This document shows, in pieces, positions 11,284 to 21,099 of a stretch of DNA of 64,000 bases (positions are counted from its first letter, which is position 1; each line of letters begins with the position of its first letter). The notes under the pieces are model-generated. The model was not told the origin of the DNA. It saw only the letters and a list, made by a program, of their open reading frames with translations, and made no database searches. The DNA is taken from NCBI GenBank assembly GCA_025200525.1, contig CM045761.1, forward strand, positions 103,640,182-103,704,181, read 5' to 3'. The position numbers were made by a program, and so were the translations under genes. This DNA is from Camellia lanceoleosa. Its lineage: Eukaryota; Streptophyta; Magnoliopsida; Ericales; Theaceae.

Positions 11284-12599
11284 TGTTAGAAATGGTTTGG
11301 AAAATATGGGTAAAAAACAGATTTTTTTCTAAACTTTGGTCTAATATTTAGGTGGGACCCGAGCGTCGATTTTCGCGGGTCAAAGTGATAACGCGTTCTA
11401 TGCCGCGTTGTGATTCACGTGGTATATTTGATTGCTCAAAACCATTATCGAGTGAATGGGAAATTAAAGCCAAAGTGTGCTCCATGAAAATTGAGTTTTA
11501 GTGAAAATTCCTTAAGGTTTGTGTAAATGGTTTGTCCCATATTGGTTTGGTAGGAAGTTTTCAATAGGTTTATATAGCTTGGACTTATAACTTGGGGAGG
11601 GCCCCAAAGGGCACCCCAAGTTTGTAGAAGGGAGAGGTTATGGGCAAAATGAGCTAGACCCATTGGACCCAAAAATCACCACACACGCGCGCGCGCCGTC
11701 CATTTGGTCAGGCGAGCTGGGCTGGGCTGGGCTCAGGTGCGTGGTATGAGGTTGGGTTGGGCTTGTTCAGCCAAATACTAATCTTTTTGGGCCAAAAACA
11801 TTTGAATTTAAATTTTATTTTTTGAAATAAAATTTGTCCAAATATTCATTCCAAATTTCTGTCCAGATTTAAATTTTAAATTCAAATTGTTGCACCTCTT
11901 CACAGACAGATCCGAGTCTATCCAAACCGAATTTGTTCTGTTCAATTTCAAATCAAAACAGGTTTTTGAATTAGTTGAAATTCAAACCAAACAGTGCCTA
12001 TCTGTTTAATTTAAATTGAACAGGTATTGTACCTGTTTAATTCAAAATTAGCAACCACCAAGCCACCACTTCATCTGTATAAATAGACTAGTCCCTCATT
12101 TGGATTTCACTCCAATTTTCGTCCATCTTTTGCTGCAAATCATCTTTGCATTTTGTTGCATTTATTCCATTATTTTTCTGTTAGAAAGGGTATATACACT
12201 AAGTGTGTTCGTTGAACAAATAAATTGTAGTGCTGCATTTATTTGTTGTTGATCATTTCATCCTGGGAGATAGACATCCATATTCTGAAAGTATCGAGGA
12301 GAGAACGAATATGTCTTAAGGACACAGTGTCAAACAGTGGACTTGATCAGATTATTATTAGAAGAAATTAATTAAGTAAGTTGTTTAATTTATTATTCTG
12401 TTATATTTGTTTATTAAATCAGATTTTAATTTTGTTTTTGTAACAAAATAAAATCTGTTTTTATTTATTTAATTTTATTTCTAGTTTGATTTTCGTAATC
12501 AAACATTTTATCTCATTTCCTTTATTTCTTTTATATTCTAGTTGTTGTTAAGTACACAACAGAATTAATTATTTTAATTACAGTGAAGATTGTCCAACA
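11284..12599 (+). repeat. Copia 5' LTR
   Basis: 1,316 bp, starts TGTTAGAAATGG and ends TTGTCCAACA. TATA box TATAAATA at 12078-12085, so U3 is about 0.8 kb. It contains a (CG)n-rich run at 11680-11697 and, in U5, two of the TTNGT stem-loops (12420-12457 and 12484-12504). It aligns over its whole length with 17563-18862, with scattered differences and small indels. Confidence 0.95.
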
Positions 12600-12933
12600 A
12601 TCTTAAGACAGACCATTTTTGGTATCTTCATTGTATTTAATTTTTTGTGTTTTCATAAAGACATATTCTGGTTGGAAAAATAAATAGTGGTTTATGCTAT
12701 TTGACAGATAGTAATAATATACTGTCTCTTTTCTTTGACAACTAATTGTAATATACTGGTGTCATTAACAATTGTAGAATATTAACTTGTGTTACAGAAA
12801 ATTATTGTGGTATTTTATTTTTCTAGTTTTAGTAACAAGGAAATAAAATTATTTTGTGTTATAATTTATTTTCTGGTTTTAGTAACTAGAAAATTAATTT
12901 GTGTTTTAATTTTTTCTGATTTTTGTAATCAGA
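12420..12933 (+). other. Array of stem-loops with TTNGT loops (Copia U5 and leader)
   Basis: Five stem-loops share one geometry: the left arm ends in TT, a five-base loop TTNGT, the right arm begins with AA. Positions: 12420-12457 (loop TTTGT, about 16 paired bases, one bulge), 12484-12504 (TTCGT, 8 perfect pairs), 12812-12849 (TTAGT), 12863-12899 (TTAGT, about 14 of 16 paired), 12915-12933 (TTTGT, 7 pairs). Stem sequences differ yet stay paired. The first two are repeated in the 3' LTR at 18683-18720 and 18747-18767. The last ends 4 bases before the gag ATG. They may be RNA structures for packaging, dimerisation or translation; this is inference. Confidence 0.75.
12586..12604 (+). other. Stem-loop across the 5' LTR/internal junction
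   Basis: AAGATTGT-CCA-ACAATCTT: 8 perfect pairs, 3-base loop, straddling the LTR end at 12599. The usual initiator-tRNA primer site is not seen next to this LTR. Instead CTTAAGACA (12602-12610) is complementary to TGTCTTAAG at 12312-12320 in the LTR. Confidence 0.55.
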
Positions 12934-12937
12934 GATT
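12600..12937 (+). other. Copia leader
   Basis: 338 bases of AT-rich untranslated leader between the 5' LTR and the gag start. No canonical TGGTATCAGAGC primer site. It holds three TTNGT stem-loops in its last 130 bases. Confidence 0.7.
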
Positions 12938-13852
12938 ATGGCTACTGCAACTAAAACTGCAACTGGTAATGGTACTTCGATTGTTACACCAACACCAGTC
13001 CCTATCCAGAACCATGTTCAAGTACCAATCAATTATGGAGAAAAATCGAAAAAATTTAACGGTATTGAGTTTAAGAGATGGCAGCAGAAGATGCTGTTTT
13101 ATCTTACAACTCTAAATTTGGCTCGGTTTCTCCATGAAGAGGCTCCAGCACTTAAAGAGGGTGAAAGTGATCGGCAAGTTGTTGCCGCTGTAGATGCTTG
13201 GAGACATTTAGATTTCCTGTGTAGAAACTACATCCTTAATGGCCTTGACAACATTCTGTATAATGTTTACAGTCCTCTGAAGTCAGCAAAAGAATTGTGG
13301 GATTCTTTGAAAAAGAAATACAAGACAGAGGATGCTGGCACGAAGAAATTTGTCATCGGTAAATTTTTGGACTTTGTTATGATAGACTCCCAAACGGTAA
13401 TTTCTCAAGTTCAAAATTTTCAAATAATTTTGCATGATATTCATTCAGAAGGTATATCTCTTAGCGAGTCTTTTCAAGTCGTTGTTTTAGTGGAAAAGTT
13501 ACCACCGGCTTGGAAAGATTTCAAAAATTATTTAAAACATAAACGCAAAGAGATGACCATGGATGAACTTATTGTAAGACTGAGAATTGAGGAAGATAAC
13601 CGTAAGGCTGAAAAGAGGAATGGGAAAAATCCCATTGAGTCTAAGGCTAATGTGGTTGAACAAGTTCACAAACCACATAACAAAAAGAGGAAGTTTACTG
13701 GAGATGGTCCTAAACAAGGCGACAACAATGGCAACAAGAAGTTCAAAGGAAAATGCTATAATCAGTGGCAAGACCGACGCCGAGCTTCGATCGCCGCCTT
13801 AAGAAGGATTATGGAAGTACAAGCAAGAAGACCACCAATCAAGCCAATGTAA
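12938..13852 (+). pseudogene. Copia gag (UBN2-type), frameshifted at the zinc knuckle
   Basis: Start ATG at 12938, 4 bases after the last leader stem-loop, giving 304 residues before a stop. N-terminus rich in Thr/Pro/Val, then the UBN2 capsid domain (about residues 35-230): KKFNGIEFKRWQQKMLFYL, AWRHLDFLCRNYILNGLD, AKELWDSLKKKYKTEDAG, FKNYLKHKRKEMT. A Lys/Gly-rich RNA-binding stretch follows (residues 230-270). The CCHC zinc knuckle expected at about residue 272 starts (GKCYN) but the frame shifts near 13765, so only the first Cys remains and the gag-pol join is lost. Coat protein of the virus-like particle. The capsid part itself is open. Confidence 0.92.
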
Positions 13853-15254
13853 CTGAATTAGATTACATCTCTGACGGAGTGAATGACATCAACCTCTCTG
13901 CTGTGGTGTCTGAGGCTAATTTGGTTGGAAATCCCAAGGAATGGTGGGTTAACACTGGGGCAACTCATCATATTTGTGCGAACAAGAAGATGTTCACTAC
14001 CTACAATGAGGCTGCAAATGGTGAACAACTTTTCATGGGAAATTATTCTACTTCTACTGTGGCTGGACAAGGAAAGGTGATCTTGAAGATGACATCAAGG
14101 AAAGAACTGACCTTCAACAACGTACTGCATGTACCTAACATCCAGAAGAATTTAGTTTTTGGTTCTTTGTTAAGTAAAAATGATTTTGGGCTTATTTTTG
14201 AGTTTGATAAATTTGTATTAACAAAGAGTGGTATGTATGTTGGTAAGGGATACATGAGTGATGATCTCTTTAAATTAAATGTAATGACAGTTGTACCGAA
14301 AGTTGCTATAAATAAGAATAACACATCTTTTGCTTATATTCATGAGTCGAATTTATGGCATGGTAGATTAGGACATGTGAATTTTGATACTTTGCGTAGA
14401 TTAATTGGTTTAGATTAAATACCAAAGTTTGAAATTAATCCTAATCATAAATGTGAAATTTGTGTAGAAGCGAAACTAATTAAGGCTCCATTTAAATCGG
14501 ATGAAAGGAAAACCGAACCTCTAGAATTAATTCATACAGATGTATATGATCTTAAATTTGCTCAAACTAGAGGAGGTAAAAAGTATTTCATAACATTTAT
14601 CGATGATTACACAAGATATTGTTATGTTTATTTACTTAGAAGTAAAGATGAAGCCTTAGAAATGTTTAAACTCTACAAAACAGAAGTTGAAAATAAACTT
14701 GGTAAAACCATTAAAATGGTTAGAAGTGATAGAGGTGGTGAATATGATACACCATTAAATGAATTTTGTGCACAACATGGCATTATTCACCAAACTACAA
14801 CACCCTATTCTCCTCAGCAAAATGGAATTGCTGAAAGAAAGAATAGAACCTTAAAAGAAATGATGAATGCCATATTACTAAGTTCAGGTTTACCATAGAA
14901 CTTGTGGGGATAAGCAATATTGTCTGCTAATTATGTTTTTAACAGAATACCCACAAGAAAACCAACAGCACTCCTTATGAGCTGTGGAAAGGTTGACCAC
15001 CTTCCTACAAATACTTAAAAGTGTGGGGGTGTTTGGCAAAAGTTGAAGTTTCTATTCCTAAAAAGACTAAGATTGGACCAAAAATAGTAGATTGTGTATT
15101 TATTGGTTATGTTCAGAATTATAGTGCATATCAGTTTTTGACTTATAAATCAAAAATACCTGATATAAATGTGAACACTATTATAGAGTCAAGGAATGCT
15201 ATGTTTTTTGAACATGTCTTTCCTTATAAGAAAGGACAGGAATTAAGTTCATAG
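13765..15254 (+). pseudogene. Copia pol: protease and integrase, decayed
   Basis: Second frame, overlapping the end of gag. LKKDYGST resumes after the broken zinc knuckle. Protease region: EWWVNTGATHHIC, where the catalytic Asp of the family D(T/S)GA motif is Asn (AAC at 13951). Integrase: HHCC zinc site (LWHGRLGHVN ... HKCEIC), DVYDL and [14 protein letters not shown] (first Asp), [18 protein letters not shown] (second Asp), [20 protein letters not shown] (Glu). Stops at 14416 and 14896. A C-terminal integrase block (VSIPKKTKIGPK, CVFIGY) lies at 15048-15114 in a shifted frame. It would mature the polyprotein and insert cDNA; as read it is dead. Confidence 0.92.
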
Positions 15255-16952
15255 AAAAGAACTTATGATTGTACACAAAGTCAAGAGACTAATGACAATC
15301 AAACACAAGAGGCTAGTAATAGTCTCGACCAACAAGATTTAACTGATGATGAACCGAGACGAAGTAAGAGAGCGAGAACATCAAAATCCTTTGGTCTAGA
15401 TTTCCTAACATACCTGTTAGAAAATGAACCTCAAAGCTTTAAAGCAGCAATGACAGGTCCTGAAGCACCTTTGTGGAAAGAGGCTGTTAATAATAAAATT
15501 GAATCCATTATGTAAAATCATACTTGGGAATTGGTGGATTTTCCACTAGGTTCTAAACCTCTTGGATATAAATGGATATTCAAGAGAAAAATGAAGGCAG
15601 ATGGTTCAATAGACAAGTATAAAACAAGACTTGTAGTAAAAGGTTACAGATAAAAGGAAGGTCTGGACTATTTTGACACATATTCCCCTGTGACAAGAAT
15701 AACATCCATTTGCATGCTTATTGCTAGAGCAGCGTTGTTTAATTTAGAAATACATCAAATGGATGTTAAGATAGCTTTCTTAAACGGTGATCTAAATAAA
15801 GAGCAACCCGAAGGGTTTGTAGTGTCAGGGCAAGAAAAGAAAGTTTGTCGGCTTGTAAAGTCTCTTTATGGATTAAAACAGGCACCTAAGCAATGACATG
15901 AAAAATTTGATCATACAATGCTTACTAATGGGTTTAAGATAAATGAATGTGACAAATACGTCTATGTTAAAAACACTGACCAATGATATGTCATAGTTTG
16001 TCTTTATGTAGATGGCATGCTTATCATTGGAAGCAGTCAAAACATAATCAAATCAACTAAGCAAATGCTTAACAAAAGATTTCATATGAAAGATATGGAG
16101 GTCGCAGATGTTATATTAGGAATGAAAATTACTAAAACATCTGACGGATATGCATTATCTCAATCTCATTATATTGAGAAAATTCTTGATAAATTTATTA
16201 AGGATGATTTGAATATAGCTAGAACACCTGTAGACATCAGTCTTTATTTATTGAAAAATAAAAGTGATGCAGTGTCTTAGTTAAAATACTCCCAAATCAT
16301 TGGAAGTCTAATGTACCTAATGAATTGTACTCGTCCTGATATAGCTTGTGCTATCAGTAAATTGAGTAGGTACACTAGTAACCCCAGAGAAGACCATTGG
16401 AAAGTGATCATTTGGGTTCTTAGATATCAAAGATTTACACATGATCATGGTTTGAATTTTACTTGATATCCAGCAGTACTTGAAGGTTATTGTGATGCCA
16501 ATTGGATATCGGATACTAAAGATTCAAAATCTACTAGTGGATATGTCTTTACTCTGGGAGGCGCTGCTGTTTCTTGGAAATCCACGAAACAAACTTGCAT
16601 CGCACGATCCACAATGAAATCCGAGTTCATTGCTTTAGACAAAGCAGGAGAAGAAGCAGAATGGCTTCGTCACATCTTAGAAAACATTCCAATGTGGCCA
16701 AAACTTGTGCTAGCTATTTGCATTCATTGTGATAGCCAATCTGTAATAGGCAGGGCACATAATCATATGTATAACGGTAAGTCACGACATATTCGTCGTC
16801 GACATAATGCCATAAGTCAATTTTTGTCAAATGGAATAATCTCAATGGATTATATAAAATCTAAAGAGAATATTGCGGATCCGTTAACAAAAGGTTTGAC
16901 AAAAGAGCTAGTGTATAGTTCATCGAAGGGGATGGGATTAAAGCCTATTACA
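15255..16952 (+). pseudogene. Copia pol: reverse transcriptase and RNase H, decayed
   Basis: Linker ending in DEPRRSKRARTSKSFG, then reverse transcriptase: W(E/K)EAVNNKIESIM at 15477-15512, WELVDFPLGSKPLGYKWIF, VTRITSICMLIARAALFNLE, QMDVKIAFLNGDL, CRLVKSLYGLKQAPKQ, and the active site as LYVDGML at 16002-16022: the second Asp of YVDD is Gly (GGC at 16014). RNase [50 protein letters not shown] and HIRRRHN, ending at 16952. Stops at 15513, 15651, 15894, 16278 and 16464. It would copy RNA to cDNA; the lost Asp plus stops make it inactive. Confidence 0.93.
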
Positions 16953-17552
16953 TAAGAGTCTGGTAACCCTACTTATATGACTGGAGATCCCAAGAACTAA
17001 GTTCAAAGGGACAAATAAGTTATGTGTGGCTCGCCAGAAATCACCAAAGGATTAAAATTCCTTACCTATTCTTATGGTGAGAGTGATATCTGCAACATAT
17101 GTTGTATGCAGGGGTATAAAGACAAGCTTTGCTTTTAATGATTACTTATATCTTGATTTAGGTATAAAAATCAAGACAAGTATAAAGAGATACTTACAAT
17201 AAGAATAACCTATATGAGTGTCAAACTGGGGCCGGTTTTATGAGAATGATGAGGCTAAATTCTTTAGAAACACTCATGAAAACTAGGAGCATTCAAGGCC
17301 AAATTGAACATAACAGTGAGAACCACGATGTGTTAGAAGATATTTTGTGTGAAATCTATTGTCTTGGCTTACACAAACGGCTGAACAATTCAAGGCATCG
17401 CGTTCATTGGTTAGCTAGTAAGTCCAATAGGTTATCGCTAGGGAATGTTCAAGGCCGAAAGCTACCTATCCTGATGCAAGATATTTTTGACTTATACTCT
17501 TTCGATAAAGTCTGCATATTGTTGCATTTCCGTTGTCATCAAATTCCATTCA
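16953..17552 (+). other. Copia 3' untranslated region
   Basis: 600 bases between the RNase H stop and the polypurine tract. An open frame at 17240-17611 runs into the LTR and matches no retrotransposon protein I know; I treat it as chance. Confidence 0.6.
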
Positions 17553-17562
17553 TGTGGGGGAT
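17553..17562 (+). promoter_or_regulatory. Copia polypurine tract
   Basis: TGTGGGGGAT directly before the 3' LTR start at 17563; expected plus-strand priming site. Confidence 0.8.
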
Positions 17563-18862
17563 TATTGGAAATGGTTTGGAAAATCTGGGTAAAAAACATA
17601 TTTTTTCCTAAACTTTGGTCTAATATTTAGATGGGATCCAAGCGTCGATTTTTGCAGGTTAAAGTGGTAACGAGTTCTATGCCGCGCTGTGATTCATGTG
17701 GTATATTTTGTTGCTCAAAACCATTATCGAGTGAATCAGAAATTGAAGTCAAAGTGTGCTCCATGAAAATGGAGTTTTGGTGGAAATTCCTTAAGGTTTG
17801 TGTAAATGGCTTGTCCCACATTGGTTTGGTGGGAAGTTTTGAATGGATTTATATAGCTTGGACTTATAACTTGGGGAAGGCACTAAGGGGCACCCCAAGT
17901 TTGTAGAAGGGAGAGGTTATGGGCAAAATGGACTAGACCCATTGGACTAAAAAATCACCACACGCGCGCGCGCGCCGCCGCCGCCGTCCGTCCGGCTGGG
18001 CGTGGGTGTGAGGTTGGGTTGGGCTTGTTCGATCCAATACTAATCTTTTTGGGGCCAAAAACATTTGAATTTAAATTTTATTTTTTTAAATAAAATTTGT
18101 CCAAAAATTCATTCCGAATTTCTGTCCAGATTTAAATTTTAAATTCAAATTGTTGCACCTCTTCACAGACAGATTCGAGTCTGTCCAAACTGAATTTGTT
18201 CTGTTCAATTTCAAATCAAAACAGGTTTTTGAATTGGTTGAAATTCAAACCAAATAGTGTCGATCTGTTTAATTTAAATTGAACAGGTTTTGTACCTGTT
18301 TAATTCAAAATTAGCAACCACCAAGCCACTACTTCATTTCTATAAATAGACTAGTCCCTCATTTGGATTTCACTCCAATTTTCGTCCATCTTTTGCTGCA
18401 AATCATCTCTGCATTTTGTTGCATTTATTTCATTATTTTTCTGTTAGAAAGAGTATATACACTAAGTGTGTTCGTTGAACAAATAAATTGTAGTGCTGCA
18501 TTTATTTGTTGTTAATCATTTCATCATGGGAGATAGACGTCCATATTCTGAAAGCACCGAGGAGAGGACGAATATGTTTTAAGGACATAGTGTCAAACAT
18601 TGGACTTGATCAGATTATTATTAGAATAAATTAATCAAGTAAGTTGTTTAATTTATTATTATGTTATATTTGTTTATTAAATCAGATTTTAATTTTGTTT
18701 TTGTAACAAAATAAAATCTGTTTTTATTTATTTAATTTTATTTCTAGTTTGATTTTCGTAATCAAACATTTTCTCTCATTTCCTTTATTTCTTTTATATT
18801 CTAGTTGTTGTTAAGTACACAACATAATTAATTATTTTAATTACAATGAAGATTGTCCAACA
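17563..18862 (+). repeat. Copia 3' LTR
   Basis: 1,300 bp, aligned end to end with 11284-12599. TATA box at 18341-18348. The (CG)n/CCG run at 17962-17990 differs in length from the 5' copy. Followed by the GGTGA target duplication. Confidence 0.95.
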
Positions 18863-18867
18863 GGTGA

Positions 18868-19572
18868 AAGTCCAGAAATCAGCATGGTTAGGTGCAGATT
18901 CTTCCGGTTAGTACCGGTAAAATAACTTTTGTAGTGTTTGTATAGCCTACTGGCAGACATGTACCTAGAGATTTCTAGTGTTTGTATCCACTGCCTTGTT
19001 TTCTGTTATAAAATGATTATTTTCATGAATTGATTTATAATTTGGCATTGCATTGTTTTGAGATGGAAAACAAGGAATGTTTCAAAAATGCCATGCATGT
19101 GCATTCACCTTATAATTTTGCTAAGATTCATATACTGTGTTAGAGAATCTCTATTGGGTTTTGGCTCACCCTATGTAGGAAATAACTTTTAGGTGCTGAT
19201 GATATGCCTCCACCAAGGACGTAGATTGGAAAGACTCGGAGCTAAAGGCTTCATTTTGTTTATTGATGTAATTATTTTGGTTAAGCCTTGGACTTTACCT
19301 ATATTGAGTTAAACTTATTTTGTTGAACCCAAACATTGACTTGAAAAGTTGTAACCATTAGCGTACCTAATTATTTGATTTACTGTTATTTTAAATCCAT
19401 TTATCTATGTCATATGCTATAAATTCAGAATTTAGGATTTATGAATATATATTGCATATGCCATCTTTTGTATTAATCTAGTAAATGAATGGAATAGAAG
19501 ATATGATGTCATTTGATCATTTATGGGTAATGTTATGAGTTGGATTATTATTATTTATCTTGGGGCGTTACG
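18868..19572 (+). repeat. Gypsy 3' LTR 'B', right part
   Basis: Resumes LTR B after the Copia insertion. It matches 45725-46426 of solo LTR C throughout, for example the shared CACTGCCTTGTTTTCTGT and GATGATATGCCTC stretches, and ends TTGGGGCGTTAC. It is also similar to the inner end of LTR A. Confidence 0.88.
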
Positions 19573-20248
19573 CCTTCCTACTTTTCTCATAATTTTAAGT
19601 ACATGTTACTATTTTGCAAAAATAATAATAAGCTTATATTTCTTTCAAATTCGTATAAAGCATTTATAAAAGGTCTTGATGTAATACGATCTTATAAACA
19701 TTGCCTTTTTTTATTAAAGAATTAATAATGACATCAGTATTTTTTGCATTTTAAAAATTAAAAATATTTGATTTAGTTTTCATATAAAATGCTTTCAAAT
19801 AGTCATAATTGGATATGTAAAAAAAATTACGAAATTGATAAGAAACCAATGATTTCATGACATGTATATTTTTATATATTTATAAATTCAAAAATTTAAG
19901 AAAATTGTGTTGAGACTTTCTACTCTAAAGAGTTCATAATGTTTTTGCTTATATAACAATATAGATTCTTATAAGATGTCTATTTTTAAAATTTGTATTG
20001 ATAGGCTCAAATTTTATTTTTTGTGGTCAAAGTGACAATTATAATTTGAAACAATATTTTACCCATACTTATATGTCTATCAGTTTACTGTTTATCTATC
20101 TGTCCACATGTCATTTATCTGTTCACAAGTCATTTTACTATTTCCCATGTATTACATATTTGTTCACTTAATCTAATTATCTATCCATATCATCCCTACC
20201 ACCATTGTCGTTGTCGGCTACTACTACTGACGGTGGTCCAATAGTAGG
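19573..20248. other. AT-rich flank, nothing recognised
   Basis: About 680 bases with no coding potential, terminal repeats or RNA gene that I can see. TCTATCTGTCCACATGTCA-like words recur at 20060-20180. Confidence 0.5.
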
Positions 20249-20547
20249 GGTACAATTAGGGGTGGGCATCCGCTCGCTGGCCCACCCAACCCAACCTTAT
20301 ATTTTTAGAGCATGGAAACATTATTTTAGCCCATGGGGCTGGGCTAGGTTGATATTTTTAGCTTGATTGATTAATGGGTTAGGTTTGGGAATTATATTTT
20401 TGGCCTAACCCAGCCCAACCTAGCTCGCTACATATTTAATTAATTAATTTATATAATATATTGAAATTTATATACCCTTTTATTGTTGGTCATATGATTT
20501 GTAAGATATTAAAGCCTGTGTTTGGGAAGGCAAACCGGGGTTGATTT

Positions 20548-20594
20548 AGCCACGTCGCGACAAAATTGGCTAAATCAGCCACGTCCTGACAAAA
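20548..20594. repeat. Subterminal repeats of the Harbinger element
   Basis: Two direct copies of AGCCACGTC(GC/CT)GACAAAA at 20548-20565 and 20577-20594, 29 bp apart and about 35 bp inside the left end, with GGCTAAAT between. A GGCTAAAATAGCC palindrome sits in the right end near 27815. Candidate binding sites for the Myb-like ORF1 protein or transposase; this is inference. Confidence 0.6.
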
Positions 20595-20781
20595 ACCCAT
20601 TTCACGGGTTATGGAGAGAGTTGGTCGTGCAAATTTACCGAATTGCCCCCCATAGGTTAAACTCTCATCCGGATATCTTCGTCCAAATTTCGATGGTACA
20701 CACAGGTTCTTTCATAACGAGAGAAGAAGAACTGAGCTATCCTTACGGGGATCTCAATGACCTTGGCCGAGGAAATCGCGA

Positions 20782-21030
20782 ATGGAGTCATCATCGGCGA
20801 ACAAAACCAACAACGAAGAAACTCAACCCGCCTCCGTAATGCTCTATGGAGGCTCGATTTATCTTCTTCTTCTTCTCATATGCATAGTTTACGTCCATAA
20901 CAAAGATCGTCCATGGCCGACCGTTTTTCTTACTACTCCCCTCGGGTTGATTACGCATACATTACACACAGACGGGGCACCGATCTGCCTCGGTGACAAA
21001 TCTGCCATTCTGGATTTGTTGCTATGTTGA
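20782..21030 (+). other. Small open frame with a membrane-like stretch
   Basis: 82 codons from an ATG at 20782; residues 22-38 (YGGSIYLLLLLICIVYV) are strongly hydrophobic. It lies in the left part of the Harbinger element, before the AT-rich array. I recognise no family. It overlaps another frame (20522-20839). Coding status is doubtful; it may be untranslated DNA. Confidence 0.25.
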
Positions 21031-21099
21031 AAATCTGTTCGGTAATGTGCAAATTTGGGGCAGATTTGTATATATACATACATATATATATATATGTAA

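Larger units (their letters stand above)
11284..18862 (+). mobile_element. Ty1/Copia retrotransposon, full length but defective
   Basis: A 7.58-kb element inserted in LTR B. Target duplication GGTGA at 11279-11283 and 18863-18867. LTRs 11284-12599 and 17563-18862, beginning TGTTAG (TATTGG in the 3' copy) and ending CCAACA. Internal order gag, protease, integrase, reverse transcriptase, RNase H identifies Copia. Several stops, one frameshift and two lost catalytic residues make it non-autonomous now. Joining 11283 to 18868 restores the Gypsy LTR as seen uninterrupted in LTR C. Confidence 0.96.

Noticed and set aside
17240..17611. 123-codon open frame at the Copia 3' end
   Set aside because: Runs across the polypurine tract into the LTR, with no known Copia domain; most likely chance, though an extra Copia gene cannot be excluded.
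20522..20839. 105-codon frame at the Harbinger left end
   Set aside because: It starts within the terminal repeat and covers the subterminal repeats; no domain recognised.
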